DNA of 64,000 bases. It comes from Bettongia penicillata ogilbyi (lineage: Eukaryota > Chordata > Mammalia > Diprotodontia > Potoroidae). Of this stretch, positions 47,893 through 63,012 are shown in pieces (positions within the stretch are counted from its first letter, which is position 1; each line of letters starts with the position of its first letter). Made by a program: the position numbers and the translations under genes. The notes under the pieces were generated by a model. The model was given only the letters and a program-made list of their open reading frames with translations, searched no databases and was not told where the DNA came from. The DNA is taken from NCBI GenBank assembly GCA_023548195.1, contig JAJHZJ010000335.1, positions 4,435,967-4,499,966 of the forward strand. Reading direction: 5' to 3'.

Positions 47893-48739
47893 GTGAGGCT
47901 GCCTGCGGTGGCGAGCCCCTGGGGGCCGTAGGGGAGGGGGCCTCTGCTTCGAAGGGGGCATTCGGAGAGCCCTTTCCAGGAACGCAGACAACGAAGGCTT
48001 TGGACTGAAGCTTAGCGGCGGTGGGGTAGGGGAGCCGCGGAATGCTCCGGCTGGCAGAGGGTCGCAAGGGGCTCTCTCTGGAGGGCTCCTCCCCTGGAAA
48101 GGAGGGCTATTACCGGGGCGGGGGGCGCAACGGACGTCAAGAGCTCTGATTGTCCAGGGATAAGAGGGTTACAGGGGCACAACTGGAGCCATCCCTGCTG
48201 GAGATGGGGCTGGGGTCGGAGCAGAGCCCTGGGCTCCAGGGTCTAGGGCCACCCTTCGCTCAGGCTTAAGTGAGCTGGAGGGGTGGGGGCTGCCTGCCTC
48301 CGGCTCAGCTCGCTGCATCTTGCGTTCCTTACTGTCGTCTGTTTGAGCTGCTACCTCCTGCTTCTCTCCCTGTCCTAGTTTTCTCTCTTTTATTGTCTTT
48401 ATTTTCAGGCCTTTTAACTCCCGGGCCAGAGCCGGTTCACATCTGCTCTAGGGTAGCCGTCGTTGGGCTGGGGAAGGGTTGGGCTTGGAATTTGGTGGCT
48501 CCAGCTGGCACTGGACATGTTGGCTGGTGGAAGGTGGAAGGGCATGTAGAGACTGATTCCACTCCCCTGCCCTCACTTCCTACAGAAGCTGCCGCGCTGG
48601 AAGAAGGATGGTGGGTGAGGAGGGTCTCGAGCTAGCTGTACCATGAATGTGGGAAGAATCAGAAAGAGAACTCAGGGTGGGGATATGGGGGAGGTGAAGA
48701 AAGAGATCAAGAAAAGGCGCCTACTGGGGTGTTAGAAGA

Positions 48740-48915
48740 GAATGGAGTGGAGCGGAAAGGGCCCTGGGTGTCCAGTCGGAAAACCCGGGTTCTGGCCCTG
48801 GCTTTGCCACTAAGCTAATTGTGTTACCTTGGGCTGGTCATTTATCTTCCTTTCCACTTTCACATTTATAAAATGAAGAGTTGGTCTGTAGGATCTGTGA
48901 GGTTCCACCCACTCA
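48740..48915 (+). repeat. MIR SINE in C1QTNF4 intron 1
   Basis: It contains GGAGCGGAAAGGGCCCTGGG, GGGTTCTGGCCCTGGCTTTG, CCTTGGGCTGGTCATTTATC and AAAATGAAGAGTTGGTC in sense MIR order. Confidence 0.75.
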
Positions 48916-48919
48916 GAAT

Positions 48920-50460
48920 CCTCTCAAAATAGAACGGGGAGAGGGCTGGGCAGAGCAGCACAGTTTCCCTGTTCCTTAGGGTGAAACTGTTGAGTTTGGG
49001 GTATTTTGTTTCTTTGTTTTACAAAGGGTTCCACCACTCTAGCTACTTCACATCAGATACTTGGATCCACTTGTCTTCCCTCCAGGGTGCAAAAGGAGAA
49101 ACTGAGTCTGAATAGATATCTTCTGTGATTTGCTCCATCCAGCTCCATCCTCCCTGGAATTTCTAAGCGACAACATCCCTCTTCAGCTGGGGTTGGACTA
49201 AAGAGAAGCAGTAAGCAGGGTAAAGATCTGGCATTAGCCCAGAAGGGAGCTGGGGGGTTGTGGAAGGGGAAGGATCATCATGCAAATGGGGATGAAGCTG
49301 AAGGCTAGGGAGTGATGGGAAAAGAGTAATTAAGGCTCTTCAGATAAGAGCAGCTGGAGTCAGAGAAGAGACTAGGACAGGAGACCAGGTTACCGGTGAA
49401 CTGGCTTCCCTCTGTTCCCATTTTACCTTCTGCTTTGGGATTGGGGTTCTCTTTTCTGATGGTCTCTGGCCCCTTCTGTTCATAGGTTCCCTACTGTCTT
49501 CTATTTCAAGGCGCCTACTCAACTCCTGTTAGACCTCTGAAAGCTCCTGGGAGCCATCTATCTGGGAGCTAGGTCTGATTACAGGCAGGCACAGAGTTGG
49601 CGCCTAGCCCTGGGCTCCAGAATAAGGTCTAGACCACCCTCTATCCAGTGACTTACCGCACAGCGTCTAAAGACTCAAGCCCTAGCCCACCCCCATCCCC
49701 AAAGGGTGATTCTTTTGGTTCCCACCAGCTTGCTTCCAGGTTACATGGCCTATTACCTGAGGGCCTTGCTTAGGACACACCAGGCGCTTGGGTATTTTAC
49801 CCCTGTACTTTGCCTGCTTTCTGGGACTCTGACTTTCTGTCTCATAGTCAGGGCTGATTTTATAAGTAGGTAGTTGTGTGGCACAATCTCCAGATGCCCA
49901 GAAAAGCTCCTCCATTTAAAAAATAACTCCAGAGATTCATCCCTTTAGAGTAGGCATTGTCTTTTCTAGATTTTTGTATTTAAATGCTGGTCACCTGAGG
50001 CATCATCAAGTTCAGTGAATTACTTTATCAAAGAGTTTTAAATTGAGACCTGAGGCCCAGGCTGCCAACAAGGTACCAAGTACATGTGAACCAGGATTTG
50101 ACTGTAGGTGCCAGGGAAGACCAGCTGAATCGGTTTATCATCTACCAGGCATGTTCATAAATGATGTCATAGATATTGAGTGGGAAGGGGCTTGAGAGAC
50201 AATCTAGTTTAAGGAGCTCATTATATAGAGGAGTTGCCCCTGCCCAGAAAGGGACTCTGCTTCTAGAATTCTGGCCACCGTGTTGCATGCCCATCTTTCC
50301 CTCTCAGCAGTCCCTCCTCCCCCAGGTACTGGCCCCAGGGCAGGCACAGAAGGGAGAAGACTGAAAAAAGGGGATGGTCATCTATGATATCACTCTGCCT
50401 TTCACTTGAAGTCAAGCCACTTAGGCCTTCCTGAAGTACCTCCCTCCCCTTTCCTTGCAG
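48920..50460 (+). other. Remainder of C1QTNF4 intron 1
   Basis: No repeat of clear family, RNA gene or coding exon is recognised. It ends with the acceptor CCCCTTTCCTTGCAG. Confidence 0.5.
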
Positions 50461-50465
50461 GGACC

Positions 50466-51482
50466 ATGTCACCGATGACCACTGGGCTTCTGCTGAGCCT
50501 GCTTGGCCCGGTGGCCTCCTGGGCACTGGGGTCAGGTTCTGAGCTGCGCTCAGCCTTCTCCGTAGCTCGGACCAGCAGCCTGGAAGGTACAACAGAAATG
50601 GCGGTGACTTTTGACAAGGTCTATGTCAACATCGGAGGTGACTTTGACCCTGGGACAGGCCTGTTTCGATGCCGAGTTCCAGGGGCCTACTACTTCTCCT
50701 TTACTGTGGGCAAATACCCTCAGAAGAGTCTGTCGGTGATGCTGGTGAGGAACAGGAACGAGGTGCAGGCCTTGGCTTTTGATGAACAACAGCGGCCTGA
50801 GCGAAAGGCAGCCAGCCAGAGCGCCATGCTGCAGCTAGACTATGGGGACACAGTCTGGCTGCGCCTCCATGGGGACCCCCAGTACGCCCTCTACGGTTCT
50901 GCAGGGGGGCCCTGTACCACTTTTAGCGGCTACCTTATCTATCCAGACACCTCCTCTTACTTCCACAGCCCTCAGGGCCTCCCTGCCCAGCTGCCTGGAG
51001 CCCTAGCAGCAGAATCTGACCCTGATCCTCGATCTGCCTTCTCAGTGGCCCGCTCTGAGAGCTTGGTAGGGATTGATGAAGCGCCTTCTGTCAGACACAG
51101 GCCGCTGACCTTTGACACGGAATTCGTCAACATTGGAGGGGACTTTGATGCTGCTTTGGGGATCTTCCACTGCCGCCTGCCTGGTGCCTATTACTTTTCT
51201 TTCACCATTGGCAAGATGCCTCACAAGATGCTGTCAGTAAAGCTGATGAAGAATCGGGACGAGGTGCAGGCCATGATCTATGATGACAGCCCCTCAAGGC
51301 GGCGGGAGATGCAGAGCCAGAGTGTGATGCTGGCCCTGAAACCTGGAGACACCGTCTGGCTCTACAGTCACCAGCATGAGGGCTACGGGGCCTACAGTAA
51401 CCATGGCAAGTACATCACCTTCACCGGCTTCCTGGTCTACCCAGACATTGCTCCAGGCCAATTGGGTCCCCTAGGCCCCTGA
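50466..51482 (+). CDS. C1QTNF4: C1QTNF4 (CTRP4), secreted protein with two C1q domains
   Basis: C1QTNF4 is a secreted C1q/TNF-family protein with cytokine-like and appetite-related roles reported in mammals; unlike other CTRPs it has no collagen stalk. The 338-residue frame is in one exon. Residues 1-20 form a hydrophobic signal peptide ([15 protein letters not shown]). The first C1q domain starts at R-S-A-F-S-V-A-R (28-35), then [32 protein letters not shown] and [10 protein letters not shown] variable linker follows. The second domain opens with the same R-S-A-F-S-V-A-R at 189-196, then [30 protein letters not shown] and FTGFLVYPD. Human is 329 residues. The ATG at 50466 follows the acceptor by five bases; a second in-frame ATG at 50475 could also be used. 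An in-frame ATG at 50406 lies in the intron and is not used. Confidence 0.97.
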   Translation: MSPMTTGLLLSLLGPVASWALGSGSELRSAFSVARTSSLEGTTEMAVTFDKVYVNIGGDFDPGTGLFRCRVPGAYYFSFTVGKYPQKSLSVMLVRNRNEVQALAFDEQQRPERKAASQSAMLQLDYGDTVWLRLHGDPQYALYGSAGGPCTTFSGYLIYPDTSSYFHSPQGLPAQLPGALAAESDPDPRSAFSVARSESLVGIDEAPSVRHRPLTFDTEFVNIGGDFDAALGIFHCRLPGAYYFSFTIGKMPHKMLSVKLMKNRDEVQAMIYDDSPSRRREMQSQSVMLALKPGDTVWLYSHQHEGYGAYSNHGKYITFTGFLVYPDIAPGQLGPLGP

Positions 51483-51662
51483 TCCATCCTCCAAAGGGAT
51501 GACACAGCTAGGGTATGGGAGGGGGAGGGATGCATGCTGTGTATACCTGTCTGTCTTTAGTGCCCAGGTGGGCTCAACTGACATGTCTGTGTCACTGTGT
51601 GGGCATGAAGGCTGGAAATGCTGCAGGAACCATTCAGTGGGGATGGGGTCTACTCTTGGGCC

Positions 51663-51668
51663 AATAAA
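51663..51668 (+). terminator. C1QTNF4: C1QTNF4 polyadenylation signal
   Basis: AATAAA lies 181 bases after the stop codon, giving a short 3' UTR. Confidence 0.75.
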
Positions 51669-51839
51669 GCAGGCCTCCAAATCACTCCAGCTGCCAGGAT
51701 CTGAGCCAGAACTCTCTCTCTCTCTACATGGGCTGCTTGAGTTCTGCCCCAAGGTGAGGTGAGGCAGGGTGGGGAAGATAACACTGTAGGTATGTGAGGG
51801 GGGAAAGAAGGGGGTCAGCGTCTGCCATGCTCCAGGAAG

Positions 51840-52070
51840 AATCACTTAATCAAGTATTAATTAAGTGCCCAGAATGGTGCTAGATGTTTGCAACATGAAG
51901 ATGGAGGAAAAAAAAAGGACTAGAGACTGCTCATATCATAGACCAAGGCCTCTAAGTGGAAGAGATACTCTTTGGAGGGGAGCTAGGTGGCACAGTGACT
52001 AGAGGACCCGAGTTCAAATCTGGCCTCAGACCCTTGCTGCCTGTGTGTCACTTAACCCCAACTGAAGAAG
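51840..52070. repeat. L2 tail (minus) and partial marsupial SINE (plus)
   Basis: ATTAATTAAGTGCCCAGAAT and GGTGCTAGATG at 51855-51890 look like an antisense L2 tail. From 51975, GAGCTAGGTGGCACAGTGAC, TTCAAATCTGGCCTCAGACC and GTGTGTCACTTAACCCC form the head of the marsupial SINE without its RTE tail. Confidence 0.7.
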
Positions 52071-52074
52071 GAAA

Positions 52075-53320
52075 AAAAGGCAGCCATAGAAATGCTAGTT
52101 GGCACTCAGCCCCCATGGCCTTCCCATCTGACCCAACTTCTGTTTGAACCCCCTACTTTGGGGTCAGACCTCATCATCTAAACCTGATGGTATGACTTCT
52201 GCATATGGTTCCAGGGCCTGACCACTACCCTGTGATACCCTCTTCCTTCCATCAACCCTGACTGCCCTCTAACTGGATTCCCTACCTGACCCTCCTCATC
52301 CCAACTCCTCCATCCTCTCCTCTCTCTCTTTTCGGCCAGACGCACTCGTGGTGAACCTCCCTAGCTCACCCCAGCCTACCATTAGCTGCCTCCCCATGTG
52401 CCCATTTTGTCAGTTCCCTTTAGCTGACCCAATGTCTATGTTGGACTTTCTCTTCTCATACCCTCTGTCCAACCCTCCCCCCAGTCTCTGATTACTTTTT
52501 ATGGCATTGAAAAGGATGGTTTATAGAAGGTGGGAGAAGGCAGGTGAACTTCTCCATGGGCTGATGTTGAGAACAGCCACTTGCTCTTACATGGATGAAC
52601 TGGTTCGAGGGACAGACAGAGGAAGAAAGGACATTACTCAGGTACACAGCAAAACATTGCCACAGAATTGATGTGCAGAGTATTTTAGGGAAAGATTGAC
52701 AAGGATCCAAGTAGCCCAGGACCCATGGAGGAGGGTCCCATGGGACAGAAAGGGGGTGGGAGGTGTGGATGTCTCAGCAGTCCAGATTCTGGTCCTCACA
52801 ACGCTTATGTCTGACATGAAATTTCCCAAAGGGGGGATTACTCCAGATACTTCCTTCCCCACTGCTGTTACAGCTTGATTTCTACTGCCTCCTTAGCAAA
52901 GGATGGGGGAGAAGGAGAGCCCCATCCTGACCTCTGGGAATTTTCCCAGGACTTTGCAAGAACCAATTGATTCCCATGAAGAGGCTGTCTTTGCTCACTC
53001 AGTTCTCCCATGAAGGCAGGTTGGTCTCTAGTTAGGCTGGTGGGGACAGTGTACCCTGCTTCCTCAAGTGCAGGGCACTGACCCCCTTGTGGGTCCCACA
53101 GCAGAGCGCATTGACATTCAGCAAATTTCCTTCCTCCTTCACTTGATTCTGTTGCTGAAAGATCTGTCAGGAATTGGGAATTGGGATTTTGGTTAAAATT
53201 GGGATTTCAAAGTCAAGGTCAAGTTTAGGGTCAGGAAAAGTTCTTCTCTTTCTATTCCCAGCCTTGCCCATCAGTCAGGAGCACTTGGAGGAATCTTCAT
53301 GGTTCTACAACTCTCTCAGT
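52075..53320. other. Intergenic between C1QTNF4 and FAM180B, nothing recognised
   Basis: Short open frames on both strands lack conservation I can recognise or splice context. No RNA gene or clear repeat is seen. Confidence 0.5.
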
Positions 53321-53385
53321 CAGTCAGTGAACATTTATTAAGCGCCTACTATTTGCCAGGCATGGTGAAGTGCTGTCCAAGGAAG
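53320..53385 (-). repeat. L2 LINE 3' end, minus strand; supplies an AATAAA
   Basis: CAGTGAACATTTATTAAGCG, CCTACTATTTGCCAGGCATG is the antisense L2 tail. On the minus strand it carries AATAAA at 53339-53334, about 470 bases beyond the FAM180B stop codon. Confidence 0.8.
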
Positions 53386-53487
53386 ATGGTCTCTCTGTGT
53401 CCCTAGGGTCTGATCACTATGTCCCCTAGACCTATCTCTGTAATTGTCCTTGGGACTTCTACTCTCATTTCTATATCCCCTCCCCAT

Positions 53488-53541
53488 ACATAATATACAT
53501 ATATATATGTATATGTTCACACACACACATACACATGTACA
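53488..53541 (+). repeat. (TA)n/(CA)n simple repeat
   Basis: ATACATATATATATGTATAT is followed by a CACACACACA run, a mixed dinucleotide tract inside the likely FAM180B 3' UTR. Confidence 0.85.
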
Positions 53542-53559
53542 TAACTTTCCCAGGCTATG

Positions 53560-53690
53560 ATCCCCTGCAGAACCATAGAATTTAAGGGATATTAGAAATT
53601 ATTCAGGTCAACTCTCATTTTACAGGTAAGGAAACTGAGGACCTGAGTGCCTCAGTGACTTCCCCTGTGCTTCCTGGGACCACAAGTCTG
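53560..53690 (-). repeat. MIR SINE fragment, minus strand
   Basis: It contains CAACTCTCATTTTACAGGTA, AGGAAACTGAGGACCTGAG and TGACTTCCCCTGTGCTTCC. It probably lies in the FAM180B 3' UTR. Confidence 0.65.
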
Positions 53691-53803
53691 AGAAAGGAGC
53701 AAGAATAGGATAGAGAAAAACTGAGCCTCCCAAGGAGGGGTTCTCAAGGTGGAGGGCCATGAGTTAGAAAGAAGCAGGTGATGCCCACTGCCCATGACAG
53801 GGC

Positions 53804-55841
53804 TTAGGGGCTGGAGTGTTGAGATGGGTCTTTTGGGAAGGCCCAAGGACTCAGCAAGGGCGTCTGGCCCTGGGGACAGTGGTCCTTGCACAGGTCCTGG
53901 AGTATTTCCTGTCCCAAAAGGGAGAAGAGCTCAGCCCAGCGACCCCTCTCTTCCCCCTCCAGAGCTACGTGGAGGCGATAGAGGCAGTTCACGCTGGTGA
54001 GCAGCAGCTGCTGGAAGAGTGCGGGGCTCAGGGGAGCTGCCTGGTGCCACTGCTGCAGCTGCTGCTCAGTGCCAGCCAAAGTGCTGGGGACCCAATGCTG
54101 GAGGAAGAGGGTGAACCGTCGGCCAGGGCGCGTTGATGCCAGTTCCTCATCCCGGAGGTGGAACTGGCCCATGGTGTCTAGCTTCAGCCCTGTCCACAGG
54201 AACTAAAGAGAAAAAGGGATTTGAGGGGAGGGGAGTCAGTGGGAGAAATAATGGTCAAGGACATAGAATAACCAGAGGGTAAACATAGCTCTAGAATCAG
54301 GACTGGAATAGGGTACATGTGAGTCTTAGGAAATAGGATGGGCAGGGCTTTGGCAAGGAGGTGTTAGAGGTCATTTGGGAGGGGACCTCAGGGCAGAAGG
54401 CTGAATTACACTCGAGCCCCTCAGCAGAACGTGGCTCTCCCAGGGTTTAGGGACCCCTGTTATTCTCCCCACCCGAGTCTGGTCTTAAGTTCCTTCCTCA
54501 ACCCATCCCACCACCACCCAGCAAGTCCTGGCCCTGGTCAGTGACCTCAAACATCATGTCCGGTTGCTCTGGCTCCAGGGGAACACCGCCCACACCAGCT
54601 CTGTCCATAGGCTCTCCTGGACAACCAGAGACAGGTTTCAGGGCCTCCTCCCCTTCTTCTACAGTCATACCCTCACTGTAAGCATCTATCCGTGGAGTAA
54701 GATATCTCTGAGATATCTCAGCTCCAGGGCACATGAAAGATTATAGGATCATGGATCTAGACCAGGGAAGGACCTTAGAGATTATGGAGTTCAATCCCCT
54801 CATTTCACAGGTGAGGAAACAAAAACAGAGTTGAAGTGACTTGCCCAGGGTCACTCAGTATGTGGTGGATCTGGAATTTTGAACTCAGGTCTTCAGTCTC
54901 CAAATAAATTCATTGCTTTTCCCTAACCCTTGCTCAAGGGAAAGAGCCTAATGCAAGCATAGAAACTGTGCTGTTTTTTCCCCCAAACCCCCAATCCTGT
55001 TTCTGGGAACTGAGCTCAGTCTTCCTTCCTATAATATGTCCAGTCAAGTTCTTTGGACTCCTTCACCCCAGCCTTGCATTTGGGGACCATCCAATAGTTG
55101 AGCCTAGCACATGATTCCCCCACTCCCCCCGCAGGCCAGGAGCTTGTCTGGGGCCAGCAGGGCCTTTTTTCACAGAACAGTTTGCTAGGCTTTATCTGAG
55201 ACAAGAAGGTCCTTTTTGGGTAGGGAGGACATGACCGGAGTGGGGTGGCCCACTCATGGCTCCTAGGACAGAGAAGATATAGCCATGTCATGCCACTGAC
55301 AGGATAGGGCATTGCTCCAAACACCCTTGGTCTTACTGGCCGGAGAGTCTAAGAGCTCGGGCTCCAGGGAGAGGAAGGCAATGGACAGTCCTGTGGGTGA
55401 TCACCACCCAGGTCAGGCCCTTACAGCTCCTTGACCCAGAAGAGGGAAAGCATATCTGTTTAGTCCAGACCTCAGCTCCAGCCAAGCCCTTCCAAGCTCT
55501 GGTGCTGAGAGAGGCCATTCCATGGCCTGCAGTCAGAGGGACTTCCTGGGTTCTTCCTCTGTTAAGTCTACATTGTATAGAGCTTGGGCACAGACAAGCA
55601 AGCGCCATTGTATCTCCCGGCACCCTGGTACCCTCCCAGGCTCTTCCACTATCCAAGAGCAGGGCACATTGGTCCAGCACCATAATCCCGAAGTTGCCGC
55701 CTTATTTTTAAGGGAGCCCTGCCATTCTTTTGTTCCTCTTTCATTGGTCTTACCTGTGTGCCAGTGGGATACAGCCCCTGTGAGAAGGGAGAGGCACAGG
55801 ATTGCCCAAAGCAGGCTTCGTAGCTGCAGATGCAGAGCCAT
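53804..55841 (-). CDS. FAM180B: FAM180B, predicted secreted protein (3 exons, complete)
   Basis: FAM180B belongs to a small vertebrate family of poorly characterised, probably secreted proteins. Exons on the minus strand are 55841-55754, 54616-54546 and 54202-53804, joining in phase to 185 residues (human about 183). Exon 1 encodes a signal peptide (M-A-L-H then LLWAILCLSLLTGAVS). Exon 2 gives a short acidic link ending PDMMFE. Exon 3 holds the family core, FLWTGLKLD, MGQFHLRDEELAST, PGRRFTLFLQHWVPS, then ALEGEERGRWAELFSLLGQE and LCKDHCP. The join F-E/F-L matches the paralogue FAM180A (Y-E-F-L), which fixes the exon 2-3 boundary. The donor there reads GTCACT, far from consensus. The acceptor of exon 2 (TTGTCCAG) was chosen by phase; another at 54654 (CTGTAG) would also keep phase. 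The gene lies between C1QTNF4 and NDUFS3 as in human. Confidence 0.88.
54755..54910 (-). repeat. MIR SINE in FAM180B intron 1
   Basis: It contains GGACCTTAGAGATTATGGAG, TCATTTCACAGGTGAGGAAA, TTGAAGTGACTTGCCCAGGG, TCACTCAGTATGTGG and GAACTCAGGTCTTCAG in antisense MIR order. Confidence 0.88.
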
Positions 55842-56944
55842 GCCACGTACAATGCTGTCTGACTTCCCTAGCTTCCCCTTGTCTCTGCTACAGCTCCAAC
55901 TTTCCACTGGAATAGGTTCTTCCTCACTCTCCATCTGTCTCCAATGTAGAGCAGGGTGGGGCTAGCTGGAGGCTCTGCTGCTTCCCAGAAGGACTTCTCA
56001 TCCCCTGAATTTGCTTTTCTGGCAGCTAGAAGCTCATTTCCCTGGCATCGAGGGCCTTTTCTCTCTGTTTGTGCCCAGTTGGCTGAGACATTTGGTTAAT
56101 AAGAACAAGGTGTTTGGTAGCAAAGTTTATGGCATGACGCTCCCCTAGGGGTGGGTCAGTGCCTGAGTCCTGTGACCCTGTGATACTTTTTGTGCTCACT
56201 CTGAAAACACTCTAAAACTGATCATCGCTGTACACCAAACACTGTCAGCGCCTCTGGGACTTTTTCAGCAGCCAAAACTAACAGTTACTAAGAGGGTGGG
56301 CTTTGTGCTAAATCAGTTTAGACACCAGTCTGGAGCAGGCTGATCCCTTGCCGCAGGCTTTCCCAACACTTCATTCCTCACCCCATACTCTGAGACTCTT
56401 CTTTAGCCCCTCAAAATCTTCCTTGGTGCAGTTCTGCAGGTCTGGCAAGCCCTGAGACCCAATCAGCTGTCAGGAAGGCCCCTTGGAACAGGACCATCTG
56501 TTCAGTTCCCTGAAAGGGAGTCACAGGTCCAGTCTATCATCATGTGCAGAATGAAAGGAAGGTGGGGCAAGATGCTTCTCATCGGACTTAAACAAGCTAG
56601 TTTACCAGCCATGATCGGTAACTCAAGACCGCTCGGTCACCCAAGCCAGAGCTGGTTCTGGGGTCTAAGTGGACCAGTTGCAGTCCAGGCACCATCCTTA
56701 GACAGTGCTAGTCCACTCTGGCTCACCTCCAGAACACAGCCAAGTGTTGCCTGGACCATGACTGACTCTGAACCAACACCAGATCTTGTCAGACCCTTGA
56801 TGCAAGGCTGGCTCCTTTCAACCTGTTGAGATTAACTCCCAGCTGAGTCACATTCCCCATCACCCTTTCACACTCATCAGCACCATAAAGGCTGCCAGAA
56901 GGCTCTCCTGGGCTTCCATATGTACCAATAAAGAGGAAGCTGCA
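55842..56944. other. FAM180B promoter side and spacer to NDUFS3
   Basis: About 1.1 kb separates the FAM180B start codon from the 3' end of NDUFS3 on the same strand. No TATA box or CpG island is evident. A plus-strand AATAAA occurs at 56928-56933, but no plus-strand exon supports a transcript. Confidence 0.5.
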
Positions 56945-56960
56945 CATCCAAGTCCAAGAC

Positions 56961-56966
56961 TTTATT
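56961..56966 (-). terminator. NDUFS3: NDUFS3 polyadenylation signal (minus strand)
   Basis: TTTATT on the plus strand is AATAAA on the minus strand, 46 bases after the NDUFS3 stop codon. The 3' UTR is very short. Confidence 0.8.
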
Positions 56967-57011
56967 TACATAAATATCTAGTCACAAGGCAGTCTCTGCT
57001 CTTGTCAGAAG

Positions 57012-62210
<5,199 letters not shown>

Positions 62211-62214
62211 TATG

Positions 62215-62370
62215 TCCCCGGGACGCCGACACCGAGCGGAGGGGACGAGGCAGGACACGGAGCGCCAAGGGCACGGACCGGAAGCGGAAAGGCGCGGCGG
62301 GCGCAGGATCCGCGGGGACGCGGGCGCCGGGCCGGAGGTTCCGGGAGCGGGATGCGAGCGGGAGGCGCAG
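62215..62370 (+). other. KBTBD4: Predicted 5' non-coding exon of KBTBD4
   Basis: A strong donor (GGCGCAG followed by GTGAGC) at 62370/62371 pairs with an acceptor (GGCCCCGCAG) ending at 62983, 29 bases before the KBTBD4 start codon. Human KBTBD4 also has an upstream 5' exon. The left limit is not determined. Read through, the exon is out of frame with the coding start after splicing, so it is taken as untranslated. Confidence 0.55.
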
Positions 62371-62479
62371 GTGAGCGAGCGAGGTCGAAGAGGAGCAGCT
62401 GCGGGGCTGGGGGAGCCGGGCGGCCCCCTCCTCCGGCCCGGCGGCAGGGGCACGCCCCGGCCTGGGCGAGGGCGGCTGG

Positions 62480-62880
62480 GAGGGGAGAGGAGGGGGAGGG
62501 AGGGAAGGAGGAGAATAGGACCGGAGAGGGGGAGAGAGGGAGGGGGCGAGGGAGAGGAGGGGAGGGGGCAAGGGAGAGGAGGAGGGAGGAGAATAGGGCA
62601 GGGGACGGGGAGGGCGGGGGAGAGGGATGGGAGGGGGAGAGGGAGAGGAGGGGGAGGGCCGGGAGGGAGGAGAATAGGGGAGGGGACGGGGAGGGCGGGG
62701 GACGGGAGGGCGGGGGGAGAGGGATGGGAGGGGGGAGGGAGAGGAGGGGGAGGGCCGGGAGGGAGGAGAATAGGGCAGGGGACGAGGAGGGCGGGGGAGA
62801 AGGAGAGGAGGGGAAGAGGTCCGGGGAGGGGGAGGGCCGGAAGGGAGGAGAATAAAACAGGGGACGGGGAGGGCGGAGGA
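62480..62880 (+). repeat. G/A-rich minisatellite in KBTBD4 5' intron
   Basis: The marker GAGAATA recurs at 62511, 62589, 62670, 62766 and 62848 (spacings 78, 81, 96, 82). In the later copies it is followed by a GGGGACGGGGAGGGCGGGG-like block and, in three of them, ends in GGGGGAGGGCCGG. There are about five units. The dense G runs on the KBTBD4 sense strand could form G-quadruplexes. Confidence 0.9.
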
Positions 62881-63012
62881 GGGGCGGGGCCGCCTAAAGG
62901 CCCGCCCCCGCGAGCCCCGCCCTCGGCCGTGGCCCCGCACCCTTTAACCCTGAGCGTTCCGTCCCGGCCGCCCGGCCCCGCAGACGGCCCGAGCCCGGAG
63001 CCGCCCGCCGCG

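Noticed and set aside
47063..48067. Long open frames on both strands around the C1QTNF4 first exon
   Set aside because: They are GC- and pyrimidine-driven, overlap each other on opposite strands, and are interrupted by the first-exon donor.
54654..54660. Alternative acceptor for FAM180B exon 2 (CTGTAG)
   Set aside because: It keeps phase but has a poor pyrimidine tract compared with TTGTCCAG at 54617-54624, and would add residues that fit the family length less well.
62212..63012. Uninterrupted frame leading into KBTBD4, which would extend its N-terminus by over 260 residues
   Set aside because: It runs through the G-rich minisatellite, and a good donor/acceptor pair removes that stretch. 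KBTBD4 orthologues start near the ATG at 63013.
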